From Psychromonas ingrahamii 37 (GTDB lineage Bacteria; Pseudomonadota; Gammaproteobacteria; Enterobacterales; Psychromonadaceae): a DNA stretch of 64,000 bases. The DNA lies in assembly GCF_000015285.1 (NCBI RefSeq), contig NC_008709.1:1550001-1614000 (forward strand), written 5' to 3'. Of the stretch, positions 9,827-17,619 are shown in pieces. The notes under the pieces were generated by a model. It worked only from the letters and a program-made list of their open reading frames with translations. It had not been told where the DNA came from and did not search any database. Each line of letters begins with the position of its first letter. The stretch's first letter is position 1. The translations under genes were made by a program, and so were the position numbers.

Positions 9827-10578
9827 GCTATCTAATATATTGCGTACTGGCGACGCCCATTGATGATGAAATCGCCCTGCCGATCAAGGTGAATGAACAA
9901 CCTGTGTTATGGGTCTCCGAACGAGGATTGAGTATCGCGCTCAGCCCTAACTCTGAAATCAGTTCAGGACAAGTGACAGTTGATGAACAGTTGCGCTATG
10001 GTAAGCTGGTTGAAACGCTTCATCACGATTATGATCTGATACCGATGCAGTACGGCAGCCGCTTTGAAAAACTATCCGACGTGACGTTGCATTTGCAGGA
10101 ACATTATAAGCATTACCTGCAGCTTCTGGAGCAGGTAAAAGGCTGTGTTGAAATGAGTATTCGAATGTTGCTCCCGGATTCGGCTGCGCTGATCACCGAT
10201 TCTGATGATGGCGCTTCGAAAGCATCAAAGGAAATAGAAAGCAGATCAGGATTGAGCTACCTACAGTCGCGACGCATTCATTATACCGCTGAAGGTGATA
10301 GTCGAAGCAGTCAAGATAGTTTCAAGCTTATAATCGACTCCAAGCTTGCGCAACTCTATATCAGTTACCGATCCGATACTGGTATATTGGCAGAACGGCA
10401 GGTTCATTCTCGCCATTACTTAGTACGGCGAGAGAAAGTTGAAGCTTTTACCAAAGCCTTGCACGAGGTGATGGAACTCGATATAGGTTACCTATTTTTA
10501 AGCGGTCCATGGCCTCCCTATCACTTTGTACATAAAGAAAAATCAAGCATGGATATGCTACTGGAAGATATTTTATGA
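9823..10578 (+). CDS. gvpF3: GvpL/GvpF-family gas vesicle protein (third copy)
   Basis: The protein has 251 residues when started at the ATG at 9823 (MSYLIYCVLATP), which overlaps the gvpF2 stop as ATGA. An upstream ATG at 9778 would read through the gvpF2 C-terminus and is less likely. Features of the family are the N-terminal YCVLATP strand, LIPMQYGSRFEKLSDV, and the C-terminal LFLSGPWPPYHFV. The last codons overlap gvrB by four bases (10575-10578). Confidence 0.85.
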   Translation: MSYLIYCVLATPIDDEIALPIKVNEQPVLWVSERGLSIALSPNSEISSGQVTVDEQLRYGKLVETLHHDYDLIPMQYGSRFEKLSDVTLHLQEHYKHYLQLLEQVKGCVEMSIRMLLPDSAALITDSDDGASKASKEIESRSGLSYLQSRRIHYTAEGDSRSSQDSFKLIIDSKLAQLYISYRSDTGILAERQVHSRHYLVRREKVEAFTKALHEVMELDIGYLFLSGPWPPYHFVHKEKSSMDMLLEDIL

Positions 10579-12095
10579 CTAATCATTATAGTTTAAACCT
10601 CCTTGCGAGTAATCACTCCGTTGCGAAACAGCCGGCGTCAGAGAGCACGGGAGACAATGTACAATACCAGCAGCTCTACGATATGCTGCTTAATGCGACT
10701 CCCTCTTCCATATTATTAATCGACAGCAAGTTACGTATTACCTCGGCTAATCGCAATTTCCTCACTCGAAGTCAGCGCACTCTTTCCGCGACAATAGGTT
10801 GCCGGCTTACAGAAGTCTTTCCGATGGTTATTCTGGAACGAACGGATATCAAGCAACAGATCTTAGAAGTATTTAATACTCACAAGGCTTCTGTTGGACG
10901 ACGTATGACCTATCGGGCCCCCGGCGTGCCATTTAAAACCTATTACTATCGTATCTTGCCCGTAGAATCCAGCGAGCAGTGCGAACAAGTCATGTTACTG
11001 ATGGAAGATGTTACCGATCAGATCCGCCTCAGTGAAGATATGCGCCGTATGGAAAGTCACCTTGGTAGCATTGTGGAAAGTGCTAGCGACCTAATGCTGT
11101 CTTTAGATACCGAAGGGCGTATCTTAACCTGGAACTTGGCGGCAGAAAAACTCTCAGGTTTTACTTTTCTAAACGTTAAAGGGAAGTTGTTTTTCGAGTT
11201 TTTCAAAGCCTCTGAGCATTTAGAGATCAAGACGCTTTTTATCAACATATGTATCCATGTTTACTCCTTGAACGCCGAGTTGGAGTTGATCTCCGGGGAA
11301 GGCACTGAAATCCCAGTCGCCTGGGTTTTCTCGCCGATGAAAGATGACGATGCCAAAACCGTAGGCATTGTTGCTGTCGGGCGGGATCTGACCGAACAAC
11401 GCAAGTTGGAGGTCGAGTTACGGCAGTCACAAAAACTCGCTGCGCTGGGGGTAATGGCTGGCGGTATCGCTCATGAAATCCGTAACCCTCTTGCAGTTTG
11501 TTCCTCAGCGGCGCAATTTCTGATGGAAGAGGGGCTTCCTCTTGAATTTAGAACCGAATGTGCGGAGAAAATCCAAGTCAGTCTTGAGAAGGCTTCCTGC
11601 ATCATTGAAAACTTGCTGCGATTTTCCAGACCTTCCAGCGAACAAAATATGGTGCCGGTAGATCTGGATACTGTGCTATGCGAAACAATTATGTTGATCG
11701 CAAACCAAGCCAAGGTATATAAAATTGAAATAGTCTATCAGCCTATTGGAAAATGTGGGTCGGTGTCTGGAATATTCACCCTGCTACAGCAAGTCTTTAT
11801 GAATTTTTTCCTTAATGCCATTAATGCTATGCCCCATGGTGGGAAGCTAAGTATCATTCTGGAGCAACAAAACGATGAAGCGCGTATTTGTATCAGGGAC
11901 ACGGGGACTGGGATTTTGGAAGGTGCGCTGGATAATATCTTTGATCCTTTTCATACTTCCTCTCCTGCAGGAAAAGGCGTTGGACTCGGACTTTCTCTCT
12001 GTTATTCGATTGTCAAACAACATCGGGGTAGTATTAGCGTGGATAGCATGCTCGGTAAGGGAAGCACTTTCACAGTATTGTTACCAGCATTATGA
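10575..12095 (+). CDS. gvrB: Cytosolic PAS-domain sensor histidine kinase
   Basis: The 506-residue protein has two PAS-like domains (about 35-150 and 160-275), a HisKA domain with phospho-acceptor His300 in GGIAHEIRNPLA, and a HATPase_c domain with N box NFFLNAINAMPHGG, G1 box DTGTGI and G2 box GVGLGLSLCYSIV. There is no membrane segment, so the signal must be internal, plausibly redox, energy or ligand sensed by PAS. It is the NtrB-like partner of GvrA by domain type and operon membership. Both ends overlap neighbours by ATGA. Confidence 0.87.
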   Translation: MTNHYSLNLLASNHSVAKQPASESTGDNVQYQQLYDMLLNATPSSILLIDSKLRITSANRNFLTRSQRTLSATIGCRLTEVFPMVILERTDIKQQILEVFNTHKASVGRRMTYRAPGVPFKTYYYRILPVESSEQCEQVMLLMEDVTDQIRLSEDMRRMESHLGSIVESASDLMLSLDTEGRILTWNLAAEKLSGFTFLNVKGKLFFEFFKASEHLEIKTLFINICIHVYSLNAELELISGEGTEIPVAWVFSPMKDDDAKTVGIVAVGRDLTEQRKLEVELRQSQKLAALGVMAGGIAHEIRNPLAVCSSAAQFLMEEGLPLEFRTECAEKIQVSLEKASCIIENLLRFSRPSSEQNMVPVDLDTVLCETIMLIANQAKVYKIEIVYQPIGKCGSVSGIFTLLQQVFMNFFLNAINAMPHGGKLSIILEQQNDEARICIRDTGTGILEGALDNIFDPFHTSSPAGKGVGLGLSLCYSIVKQHRGSISVDSMLGKGSTFTVLLPAL

Positions 12096-12484
12096 AATCG
12101 CCATCACAGCTTACCATCGACTGTCTCATCGTAGATGATGAACCCGGTATAGCTTGGGTCATGGAACATATATTGCGGGGTCAGGGTTACACAGTGGTCA
12201 GTGTCCAAACTGGCGATGAGGCTTTGAAAGCAGTGAAAGAAGAGGATTTCCGATTGATTTTCATGGATGCTAAACTACCTGATATCGAAGGTTTAGTGCT
12301 TGCTCGTAAATTGCAATTTATGAAACTAGAAATACCGATCATTATGGTCTCCGGTTATTATTATCCAGACGATCCTGCCATTATTCAGGCGATTGAAAGC
12401 AATATTATTTTAAAGTTTATTGCCAAGCCATTCACTAATAGTCATATTATTGCCGCCTTAGAAGGTTTGTCAAATTCCAAGTAA
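12092..12484 (+). CDS. gvrC: Single-domain response regulator
   Basis: The 130-residue protein is a receiver domain without an output domain: acidic pocket DDE at 15-17, phospho-acceptor Asp59 in IFMDAKLP, switch Ser in IMVSGY and Lys112 in IAKPF. It is the last gene of the operon and overlaps gvrB by ATGA. The third regulator of the Serratia cluster, gvrC, is at the same place. It may act as a phosphate sink or a phosphorelay intermediate between GvrB and GvrA; that is inference. Confidence 0.83.
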   Translation: MKSPSQLTIDCLIVDDEPGIAWVMEHILRGQGYTVVSVQTGDEALKAVKEEDFRLIFMDAKLPDIEGLVLARKLQFMKLEIPIIMVSGYYYPDDPAIIQAIESNIILKFIAKPFTNSHIIAALEGLSNSK

Positions 12485-12592
12485 AATAATATGACAGTAT
12501 CCCCATCAATATATTCGTAAGCAACCAATTAAAAAATCTCAATAAGTTGCTAAATTTTTTATGCTTTCCTTTTTAAGGAGAAGATGATTATG

Positions 12593-12638
12593 ATGAGCAG
12601 GTGAAGTGGAGCAACACGCCACCGCTTCACCTGCTCAT
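12593..12638. repeat. Long inverted repeat downstream of gvrC
   Basis: ATGAGCAGGTGAAG and CTTCACCTGCTCAT are perfect 14-bp arms around an 18-nt loop; the stem extends by three more pairs (one wobble). It is 108 nt past the gvrC stop. No T run follows, so it could be a processing or mRNA-end structure, or the relic of an IS terminus next to the IS66 remnant. Confidence 0.6.
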
Positions 12639-12649
12639 TATCAAAATCT

Positions 12650-13650
12650 GGCAAGCACTGCCCGCCAGTTAATTTGAAGAGAGTGAGCAAGTTAAGATAG
12701 TGCCTGCAGATATTGGTGTTATTACACCATTGTACAAAATACGTTTGTCGGCATGGTAAAAAAAACCATAACAAGCAGTAAAATTATCAGCGTATCAAAA
12801 CCTAAGCAACCTACCTGAGGGAGTGTTGCAAGCCCTAAAATATTTTACCTCAAAAGACTGGAAAGCACCGCCTCTAAATCGTCAGACTGATATATTACAA
12901 GAGTGAATTTCGACATATTACGCAGTACCTTAGTAAATGAGTGCATAAAAGCACCGGCATTAGTTGAGCCTATCATTGATTTATACCAAAATATTTACCG
13001 GGCGATAATGTAGCGTTTGTTGATGGAAAAACCGTGTAGTATTTTAGATAAGCCCAATAGAAAAAGGCAGTGAAATTCCTACATATGGCTATCAAAGCTG
13101 GCAATTTGCACAATCTTGCGTGGTTATTTATGACTCTCAACCTGGTCGCGGACATGAACATCCCAACGATTTTTTAGTGGGTTATAGTGGGCCTTTACTC
13201 TGTATTGGAGGGGCTTCTCTGAATACTGGAGGCATACGCTGATTGCTCAATCCCAAAAACTGGTAAAGCCAACGTTGCTATTAACAAGACTCAAAACTTT
13301 ATGTACTAGAGAAGCGGCTACGTTATTGCCATCTATTGAGCACCATAGACTAAAGCAAAACGAAGTTCAGTCTATTTTAGATAAATTTAAAAAATGGCTG
13401 GATGAAAGATCACAAACTTTTTTCCCGAAAATCGCTGTATCCACACTGTGAACTATTGGCAAGTTTTAACGCGTTATGGAAAGCCGCGAATTAGGCATTG
13501 ATAATAACGTTACTGAGTAATATATATGGCGCTTAATGACAGGTGGAACTGGATGTTCGCGCAATCGGTCAAAGGAGCAGAATGCCAGTGCAGTGCTTTA
13601 CAGTATTATAATGGCCTGCCAAACCAATAAATATTAACGCATATTTAATT
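12650..13650 (+). pseudogene. Decayed IS66-family transposase (tnpC type)
   Basis: No single frame is open, but successive frames on the + strand give pieces that line up in order with IS66 transposases: VVPADIGVITPLYK near 12695, LVEPIIDLYQNIYR near 12965, YGYQSWQFAQSCVVIYDS then GHEHPNDFLVGYSGPLL at 13090-13200, and ELGIDNNVTE near 13485. Multiple stops and frameshifts separate them. The element is inactive and sits exactly between the regulatory and the structural gas vesicle operons. Confidence 0.75.
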
Positions 13651-14126
13651 GTTTGAAGAGCCGCCAAGCGCTGAAAAGGCGCTGATTTAAGTAATTTATT
13701 ACCCATGAATGCTCAGTTAAAAGCTTGATATAGCTGAGTGCGCTGCTTAATTGTGTGCTTACGTCTCTCAGGCACTAAGTGAAATTCACATATTTAGATT
13801 CAAGTGATGCTCTAATTTTGAATTCTAAATGGGGGTGTAAATACCATAGTATGGTACGAGTTCCATACATTTGTCCCCCCTAAAGTAGTTGCTACCCATT
13901 CCCTTTTCTTTTATGCTATTTATATATTTACAATTAAATCTTTAAAAACAGGGTGTTATGTTTTTATTTTGTTATTGTTCTCTTTTGGCATGGTTGATGC
14001 AATGTATGGAGTATTGATGAGTAACGACTCTTTAAACAGTCGAAGTGATTTAATAATAAGTTTACAGAGCAGATCACAAAATAATTGTGACTGATTATCT
14101 AAAATAATTCTTTAAGGAATATGAAT
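13651..14126. other. Upstream region of gvpA1
   Basis: No gene is visible. The stretch holds the sigma-54 promoter at 13985-14001 and about 330 nt upstream of it where binding sites for the NtrC-type activator GvrA would be expected. I could not identify those sites by eye. Confidence 0.5.
13985..14001 (+). promoter_or_regulatory. Sigma-54 (RpoN) promoter of the structural gas vesicle operon
   Basis: TTGGCATGGTTGATGCA matches the consensus YTGGCACGRNNNTTGCW at all but two defined positions, with GG at 13987-13988 and GC at 13999-14000 at the required 10-nt spacing. Transcription should start near 14012, giving a leader of about 115 nt before gvpA1. The cluster encodes its own NtrC-type activator with a GAFTGA loop, which is the class of activator such a promoter needs. 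Confidence 0.82.
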
Positions 14127-14345
14127 ATGGCTAACGTACAAAAAACTACTGATTCTTCAGGCCTAGCAGAAGTTATCGATCGCATCCTTGACAAAGGCAT
14201 CGTAATCGACGCATTCGTTAAAGTATCACTAGTAGGTATCGAGTTACTATCAATCGAAGCACGTGTTGTTATCGCTTCAGTTGAAACTTACTTGAAATAT
14301 GCTGAAGCTATTGGTCTTACAGCGAGCGCTGCAACACCTGCATAG
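14127..14345 (+). CDS. gvpA1: Major gas vesicle shell protein GvpA
   Basis: The 72-residue protein is a textbook Gvp[22 protein letters not shown], then [21 protein letters not shown] and [13 protein letters not shown]. It forms the ribbed beta-helical protein shell that excludes water and lets gas in. AAGGA at 14114-14118 lies 8 nt from the ATG at 14127 and only 2 nt from another ATG at 14121, so 14127 is preferred. Codon choice is strongly biased (for example CGT, ATC, GAA, GTT), as expected for a very abundant protein. Two hairpins follow and should limit read-through. Confidence 0.95.
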   Translation: MANVQKTTDSSGLAEVIDRILDKGIVIDAFVKVSLVGIELLSIEARVVIASVETYLKYAEAIGLTASAATPA

Positions 14346-14377
14346 CGCTTCTGCACCAGCATGATGGCAACATCATG

Positions 14378-14419
14378 AATAGCCTTTTTAGAGATTAACA
14401 TTTTTTTGAAAAGGCTATT
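14378..14419 (+). repeat. Inverted repeat after gvpA1
   Basis: AATAGCCTTTT and AAAAGGCTATT are perfect 11-bp arms. This first hairpin in the gvpA1-gvpC gap could protect the 3' end of a gvpA1 transcript or attenuate transcription. Confidence 0.6.
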
Positions 14420-14430
14420 AAGCTTTATTG

Positions 14431-14454
14431 GGGCTGAATAATTTATTTCAGCCC
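14431..14454 (+). terminator. Terminator or attenuator after gvpA1
   Basis: GGGCTGAA and TTCAGCCC form a stem followed by TTTAATAATAATT. Partial termination here would make gvpA1 mRNA far more abundant than the downstream operon, as is usual for gas vesicle clusters. Confidence 0.75.
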
Positions 14455-14521
14455 TTTAATAATAATTGCGGCTATAATTGAAAATTGAAATTGACAAGCC
14501 GTGAAAACCGGGAGATGGACG

Positions 14522-15781
14522 ATGAACTTCCTAGAGAACATGGATCTACTCCAAAACGAACATATTGGTAGATCAGAATCTAAGATTACCGAGCTACTTA
14601 CTGACTTACATCAAATACGCATAGCAACGGGTGAAAAAAGCGCAGCCGCACGAGCTGAGCTTGTAAATACTAACGCTAAAGCGACAGAAGAAATGCTCAA
14701 AAACTTCAATCAAACACGAATGAATGCCACTCAAAAACGAATCGAAATAGCCACTCAGGATACACAGCAACGGTTAACTTTTGCTAGCAATCTGAAGCGA
14801 AAAGTCGCGGACCTGCTGGATCATTTTCATACATCCCGGCAGCATATGGCGGAATCATCGACTGCCGCACGAGCTGAGCTTGTCAACGCTAACGCTAAAG
14901 CGACAGAAGAGATGATCAAAGGCTTCAATCAAATCCGAATTAATATCAATAAGACTCGAATTGAGATGGCAGAAACATCAGCTGCCGAACGAGCAGAATT
15001 TTTTGCAAAAAATGCCAATGTGACAGAAGAAATGCTGAAAGGCTTCAATCAAATGCGATTTAATGCCAATCAGGCTCGAATTGAAATGGTAAGTCAGGAT
15101 ACACAGCAGCGATTGACTTTTGTTCGCAATATGAAGCGAAAAGTCGAGGATTTAGCAGATAAATCTCAGGCACTCCACACCCAGATAGCGGAAACGTCGG
15201 CTGTCGAACCAGCAGAGATTGTCAGCTCTGATACCAAAACGACAGAAGAGGTAACCAGTCAAGATACTCCTCAGCGGTCGACTTTAGCTAGTAATGAAGA
15301 AAAAGTTGTTACGCCAAAGATTAGAGCGGGGCTGTTGAAGGCCGAGGCGTTAATAATAGCTTCAGAAACCACAATCGATCAGCAAGTAAAAAAATCGGTG
15401 GCTAAGAAGAAACAGCCAGCAGCTAAAGCAAGAACGACAGAAACTAAAATGACAGTAGCAGCTAAAGCTAGAACGACAGAAACTAAAATGACAGTAGCAG
15501 CTAAAGATAAAACGCCAGAAACTAAAACGACAGTAGCAGCTAAAGATAAAACCCCAGTAGCAGCTAAAGCTAAAACAACTAGAGCAGCTAGAGCTAAAGT
15601 AGCAGCAGCTAGTAGAGCTAAAGTAGCAGCCGCTAAAAATACTGAAGCTAAAGCTAAAACAGCAGCCACTAAAACAACAGAAGCTAAAACTGAAGCTAAA
15701 GTAGCAGCCACTAAAACGACAGAAGCTAAAACTGAAGCTAAAGTAGCAGCCACTAAAACTGAAGCTAAAGAGCAAGACTAG
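14522..15781 (+). CDS. gvpC: GvpC-like gas vesicle outer protein with a Lys/Ala-rich repeat tail
   Basis: With the ATG at 14522 (GGGAG 7 nt upstream; an in-frame GTG at 14501 has no site) the protein has 419 residues. Residues about 15-245 are amphipathic helical repeats: the block around RAELVNTNAKATEEMLKNFN recurs three times with variation, and QDTQQRLTFASNLKRKV recurs twice. This suits GvpC, which binds the outside of the shell and stiffens it. Residues about 285-419 are a highly basic Lys-Ala-Thr tail like that of histone H1 or PhaF-type proteins. The name rests on the position between gvpA1 and gvpN plus the repeats; sequence similarity to cyanobacterial GvpC is not apparent. Confidence 0.75.
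   Translation: MNFLENMDLLQNEHIGRSESKITELLTDLHQIRIATGEKSAAARAELVNTNAKATEEMLKNFNQTRMNATQKRIEIATQDTQQRLTFASNLKRKVADLLDHFHTSRQHMAESSTAARAELVNANAKATEEMIKGFNQIRININKTRIEMAETSAAERAEFFAKNANVTEEMLKGFNQMRFNANQARIEMVSQDTQQRLTFVRNMKRKVEDLADKSQALHTQIAETSAVEPAEIVSSDTKTTEEVTSQDTPQRSTLASNEEKVVTPKIRAGLLKAEALIIASETTIDQQVKKSVAKKKQPAAKARTTETKMTVAAKARTTETKMTVAAKDKTPETKTTVAAKDKTPVAAKAKTTRAARAKVAAASRAKVAAAKNTEAKAKTAATKTTEAKTEAKVAATKTTEAKTEAKVAATKTEAKEQD
15421..15537 (+). repeat. Three 39-bp tandem repeats in the gvpC tail
   Basis: Units 15421-15459, 15460-15498 and 15499-15537 begin AGCTAAAGC/GA and encode an AAKA(R/K)TTETKMTV-type unit. A fourth partial unit follows. Copy number could change by slippage without a frameshift, since 39 is a multiple of three. 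Confidence 0.85.
15674..15757 (+). repeat. Two 42-bp tandem repeats in the gvpC tail
   Basis: Units 15674-15715 and 15716-15757 are nearly identical and encode TTEAKTEAKVAATK. They are in frame, so unit gain or loss would only lengthen or shorten the basic tail. Confidence 0.85.
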
Positions 15782-15892
15782 AAAACCTAGTGCCACCGAA
15801 GACCAGAAATGTTTGAATAATAAATAGTGTTCATCTAAGCCGGTAACGGAAGCTAACATTCAAACAATAATAATACTAGCGAGTATAAAGAC

Positions 15893-16897
15893 ATGAGCAT
15901 AGAAAACCTGAATAATGTATCGGAGATTAAGATTGAACAATCCGACGACGATCATATTTATCCTGAAGCCAGTGAAGATTTCGTAGAAACACCTTATATA
16001 AAAGAAGTAACGGAACGCGCTATGCTTTATTTAGACGCGGGTTACCCCGTCCATTTTGCAGGCCCAGCAGGAACAGGAAAGACCACACTGGCATTCCATA
16101 TCGCGGCACTGCGACAACGTCCGGTTACGTTGATTCATGGTAATCATGAATTTGGAACTTCTGACTTAATCGGTAAGGAATCAGGTTATCGGAGACATCG
16201 AGTAGTAGATAATTATGTTCACTCGGTAGTTAAAGAAGAAGAAGAGTTACAGAGTCTGTGGAGTGATAACCGTCTGACTACCTGCTGCCGTAATGGTGAC
16301 ACATTGGTCTATGACGAGTTTAACCGTTCAACACCGGAAGCCAATAACGTATTGCTCAGTATCCTAGAAGAGGGAATATTGAATTTACCGAGCTCGCGCA
16401 GTGATGGTTATCTTGAAGTTCATCCTCAGTTCAGAGCTATTTTCACCTCAAATCCGCAAGAGTATGCAGGTACTCATGCTACTCAGGATGCGTTGGTTGA
16501 TCGTATGATTACCATCATGCTTCATTACCCCGATCGACATACTGAAGTGCGCGTTGCCATTGCCAAATCTGGTATCAACAGCGATGAGGCCGGATCTATC
16601 GTCGATATTGTTAATGAATTTCGTGAGTTATGTGGTAGTAAAATAGTATCCAGCGGCCCGAAGACGATGCCGACGGTTCGTGCTTCGATTGCCATTGCTC
16701 GCGTTCTGGTCCAGAAGGGCGAGCATGCTTTTCGTGACAATACATTCTTTCACCGTATCTGCCGTGATGTCCTGTGCATGTATACTCAACAGGTATCCTT
16801 TTCCAACCGATCTGTCTTGGATAAACAACTAGAAGATCTCATTATGAAATTTTGTCCTGCGACGTACAAGTCATCAGGGTCTAAAATCAGGGCCTAA
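15893..16897 (+). CDS. gvpN: Gas vesicle AAA+ ATPase GvpN
   Basis: The 334-residue MoxR/NorQ-type AAA+ protein has Walker A GPAGTGKTT (57-65), Walker B DTLVYDEFNRS and a sensor segment AIFTSNPQEYAG, the usual GvpN pattern. GvpN is needed for full-size vesicles and probably drives growth of the shell or remodelling of assembly factors. The N-terminal 35 residues are acidic and variable. It lies 111 nt after gvpC with no obvious terminator between, so it is likely in the same operon. Confidence 0.93.
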   Translation: MSIENLNNVSEIKIEQSDDDHIYPEASEDFVETPYIKEVTERAMLYLDAGYPVHFAGPAGTGKTTLAFHIAALRQRPVTLIHGNHEFGTSDLIGKESGYRRHRVVDNYVHSVVKEEEELQSLWSDNRLTTCCRNGDTLVYDEFNRSTPEANNVLLSILEEGILNLPSSRSDGYLEVHPQFRAIFTSNPQEYAGTHATQDALVDRMITIMLHYPDRHTEVRVAIAKSGINSDEAGSIVDIVNEFRELCGSKIVSSGPKTMPTVRASIAIARVLVQKGEHAFRDNTFFHRICRDVLCMYTQQVSFSNRSVLDKQLEDLIMKFCPATYKSSGSKIRA

Positions 16898-16933
16898 AAT
16901 GGTAAAGTCAACTCAATAATAAGGTGATTCGTT

Positions 16934-17245
16934 ATGACTGCTGCGAAAAGAAAAACGCTTAGAGGGCTTGCAGATATCCGCACTATAAGTTCATGTGGTA
17001 CATCAGGGCAAGAAGCTTATCAGATGTACCTGAAGCGCGGGGTTCTGGAGATGGAGAAACTCCGACGCCAAAAAGAAAAGAACAGTGCGCTTGAACGAGT
17101 AACGAATATTAATCGTCGTCTAATGGCTATTGATACTGACATCGATTTTCTGTGCCAGAGCTTGAAAGTGATAGAAAAGCGCACAAATCAAGAGAACTCG
17201 ATTGTCGAAAAATCAGTCAGTAGAGGATTTAAACTCCGTTATTGA
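16934..17245 (+). CDS. gvpV: Small basic helical gas vesicle protein, GvpV-like
   Basis: The protein has 103 residues. The N-terminus is basic (KRKTLRGLADI), followed by a helical, charged middle (YLKRGVLEMEKLRRQKEK and NINRRLMAIDTDIDFLCQSLKVIEKR). It lies directly between gvpN and the zinc-ribbon/gvpF1 genes, where the Serratia cluster has gvpV, a small accessory gene. The symbol is given on position and size, not on a verified alignment. AAGGTGATTCGTT precedes the ATG. Function is not known beyond membership of the cluster. Confidence 0.65.
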   Translation: MTAAKRKTLRGLADIRTISSCGTSGQEAYQMYLKRGVLEMEKLRRQKEKNSALERVTNINRRLMAIDTDIDFLCQSLKVIEKRTNQENSIVEKSVSRGFKLRY

Positions 17246-17286
17246 AGTATACCTTATGTTTTTTTAAGCAATTTAAGATTTTTTTT

Positions 17287-17331
17287 GGTACTCTATCGGA
17301 AATACTTACAAAGTGTTTCCGATAGAGTACC
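17287..17331. repeat. Very stable 21-bp hairpin between gvpV and the zinc-ribbon gene
   Basis: GGTACTCTATCGGAAATACTT pairs with AAGTGTTTCCGATAGAGTACC except for one wobble, leaving a 3-nt loop. A run of eight T precedes it on the + strand rather than following it, so it is not a standard terminator for the operon. It may stop exonucleases, slow translation entry or act as a processing site. I saw no second copy in the window. Confidence 0.75.
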
Positions 17332-17370
17332 TACTTGACTAGATACAATATTTCGAAAAGGGAACCTAAA

Positions 17371-17547
17371 ATGGAAATAAAAATCAACTGCATCTCCTGC
17401 GGACATCAAATTGTTATAAGCGATAGCTACCAAGATTATGAAGGACCTATTAAGTGTTGGGTTTGTGCTGCACTCCTTGATGTAAAACTTGAAGACGGTC
17501 GTATAAAGCGTATTCGTCCAATGCAGTTGAAGGAAATAACTGAATAA
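17371..17547 (+). CDS. 58-residue zinc-ribbon-like protein in the gas vesicle operon
   Basis: The ATG at 17371 has AAAAGGGA upstream; a longer frame from 17335 lacks a ribosome site. The protein has a four-cysteine pattern, Cys7-x2-Cys10 (CISC) and Cys29-x2-Cys32 (CWVC), spaced like a zinc ribbon, with beta-strand-like segments between, and a basic tail GRIKRIRPMQ. It probably binds a metal ion and may be regulatory or structural. I do not recall a named gvp gene at this spot. Its stop codon lies inside the octamer repeat at 17536-17583. Confidence 0.75.
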   Translation: MEIKINCISCGHQIVISDSYQDYEGPIKCWVCAALLDVKLEDGRIKRIRPMQLKEITE

Positions 17548-17583
17548 TTGAATAACTGAATAACTGAATAATTGAATAACTGA
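17536..17583 (+). repeat. Six tandem octamers ATAAYTGA across a stop codon
   Basis: Units of 8 bp (ATAACTGA or ATAATTGA) run without interruption from 17536. The first unit and a half encode the end of the zinc-ribbon protein, and its TAA is at 17545-17547. Since every unit carries TAA and TGA in different frames, unit gain or loss would keep the stop but change the distance to gvpF1 (ATG 17620). Confidence 0.9.
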
Positions 17584-17619
17584 AAATTACCCGGATTATA
17601 AATAAGAGAATAGGGTGTT

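Noticed and set aside
12559-12774. 71-codon frame on the - strand
   Set aside because: It runs against the IS66 remnant and across the inverted repeat at 12593-12638; no coding evidence.
14501-14521. Upstream GTG start for gvpC
   Set aside because: No ribosome site in front of it, whereas GGGAG stands 7 nt before the ATG at 14522.
15362-15859. Ser/Phe/Cys-rich and Ala/Leu-rich frames on the - strand
   Set aside because: These are antisense shadows of the repetitive gvpC tail; they have no start signal.
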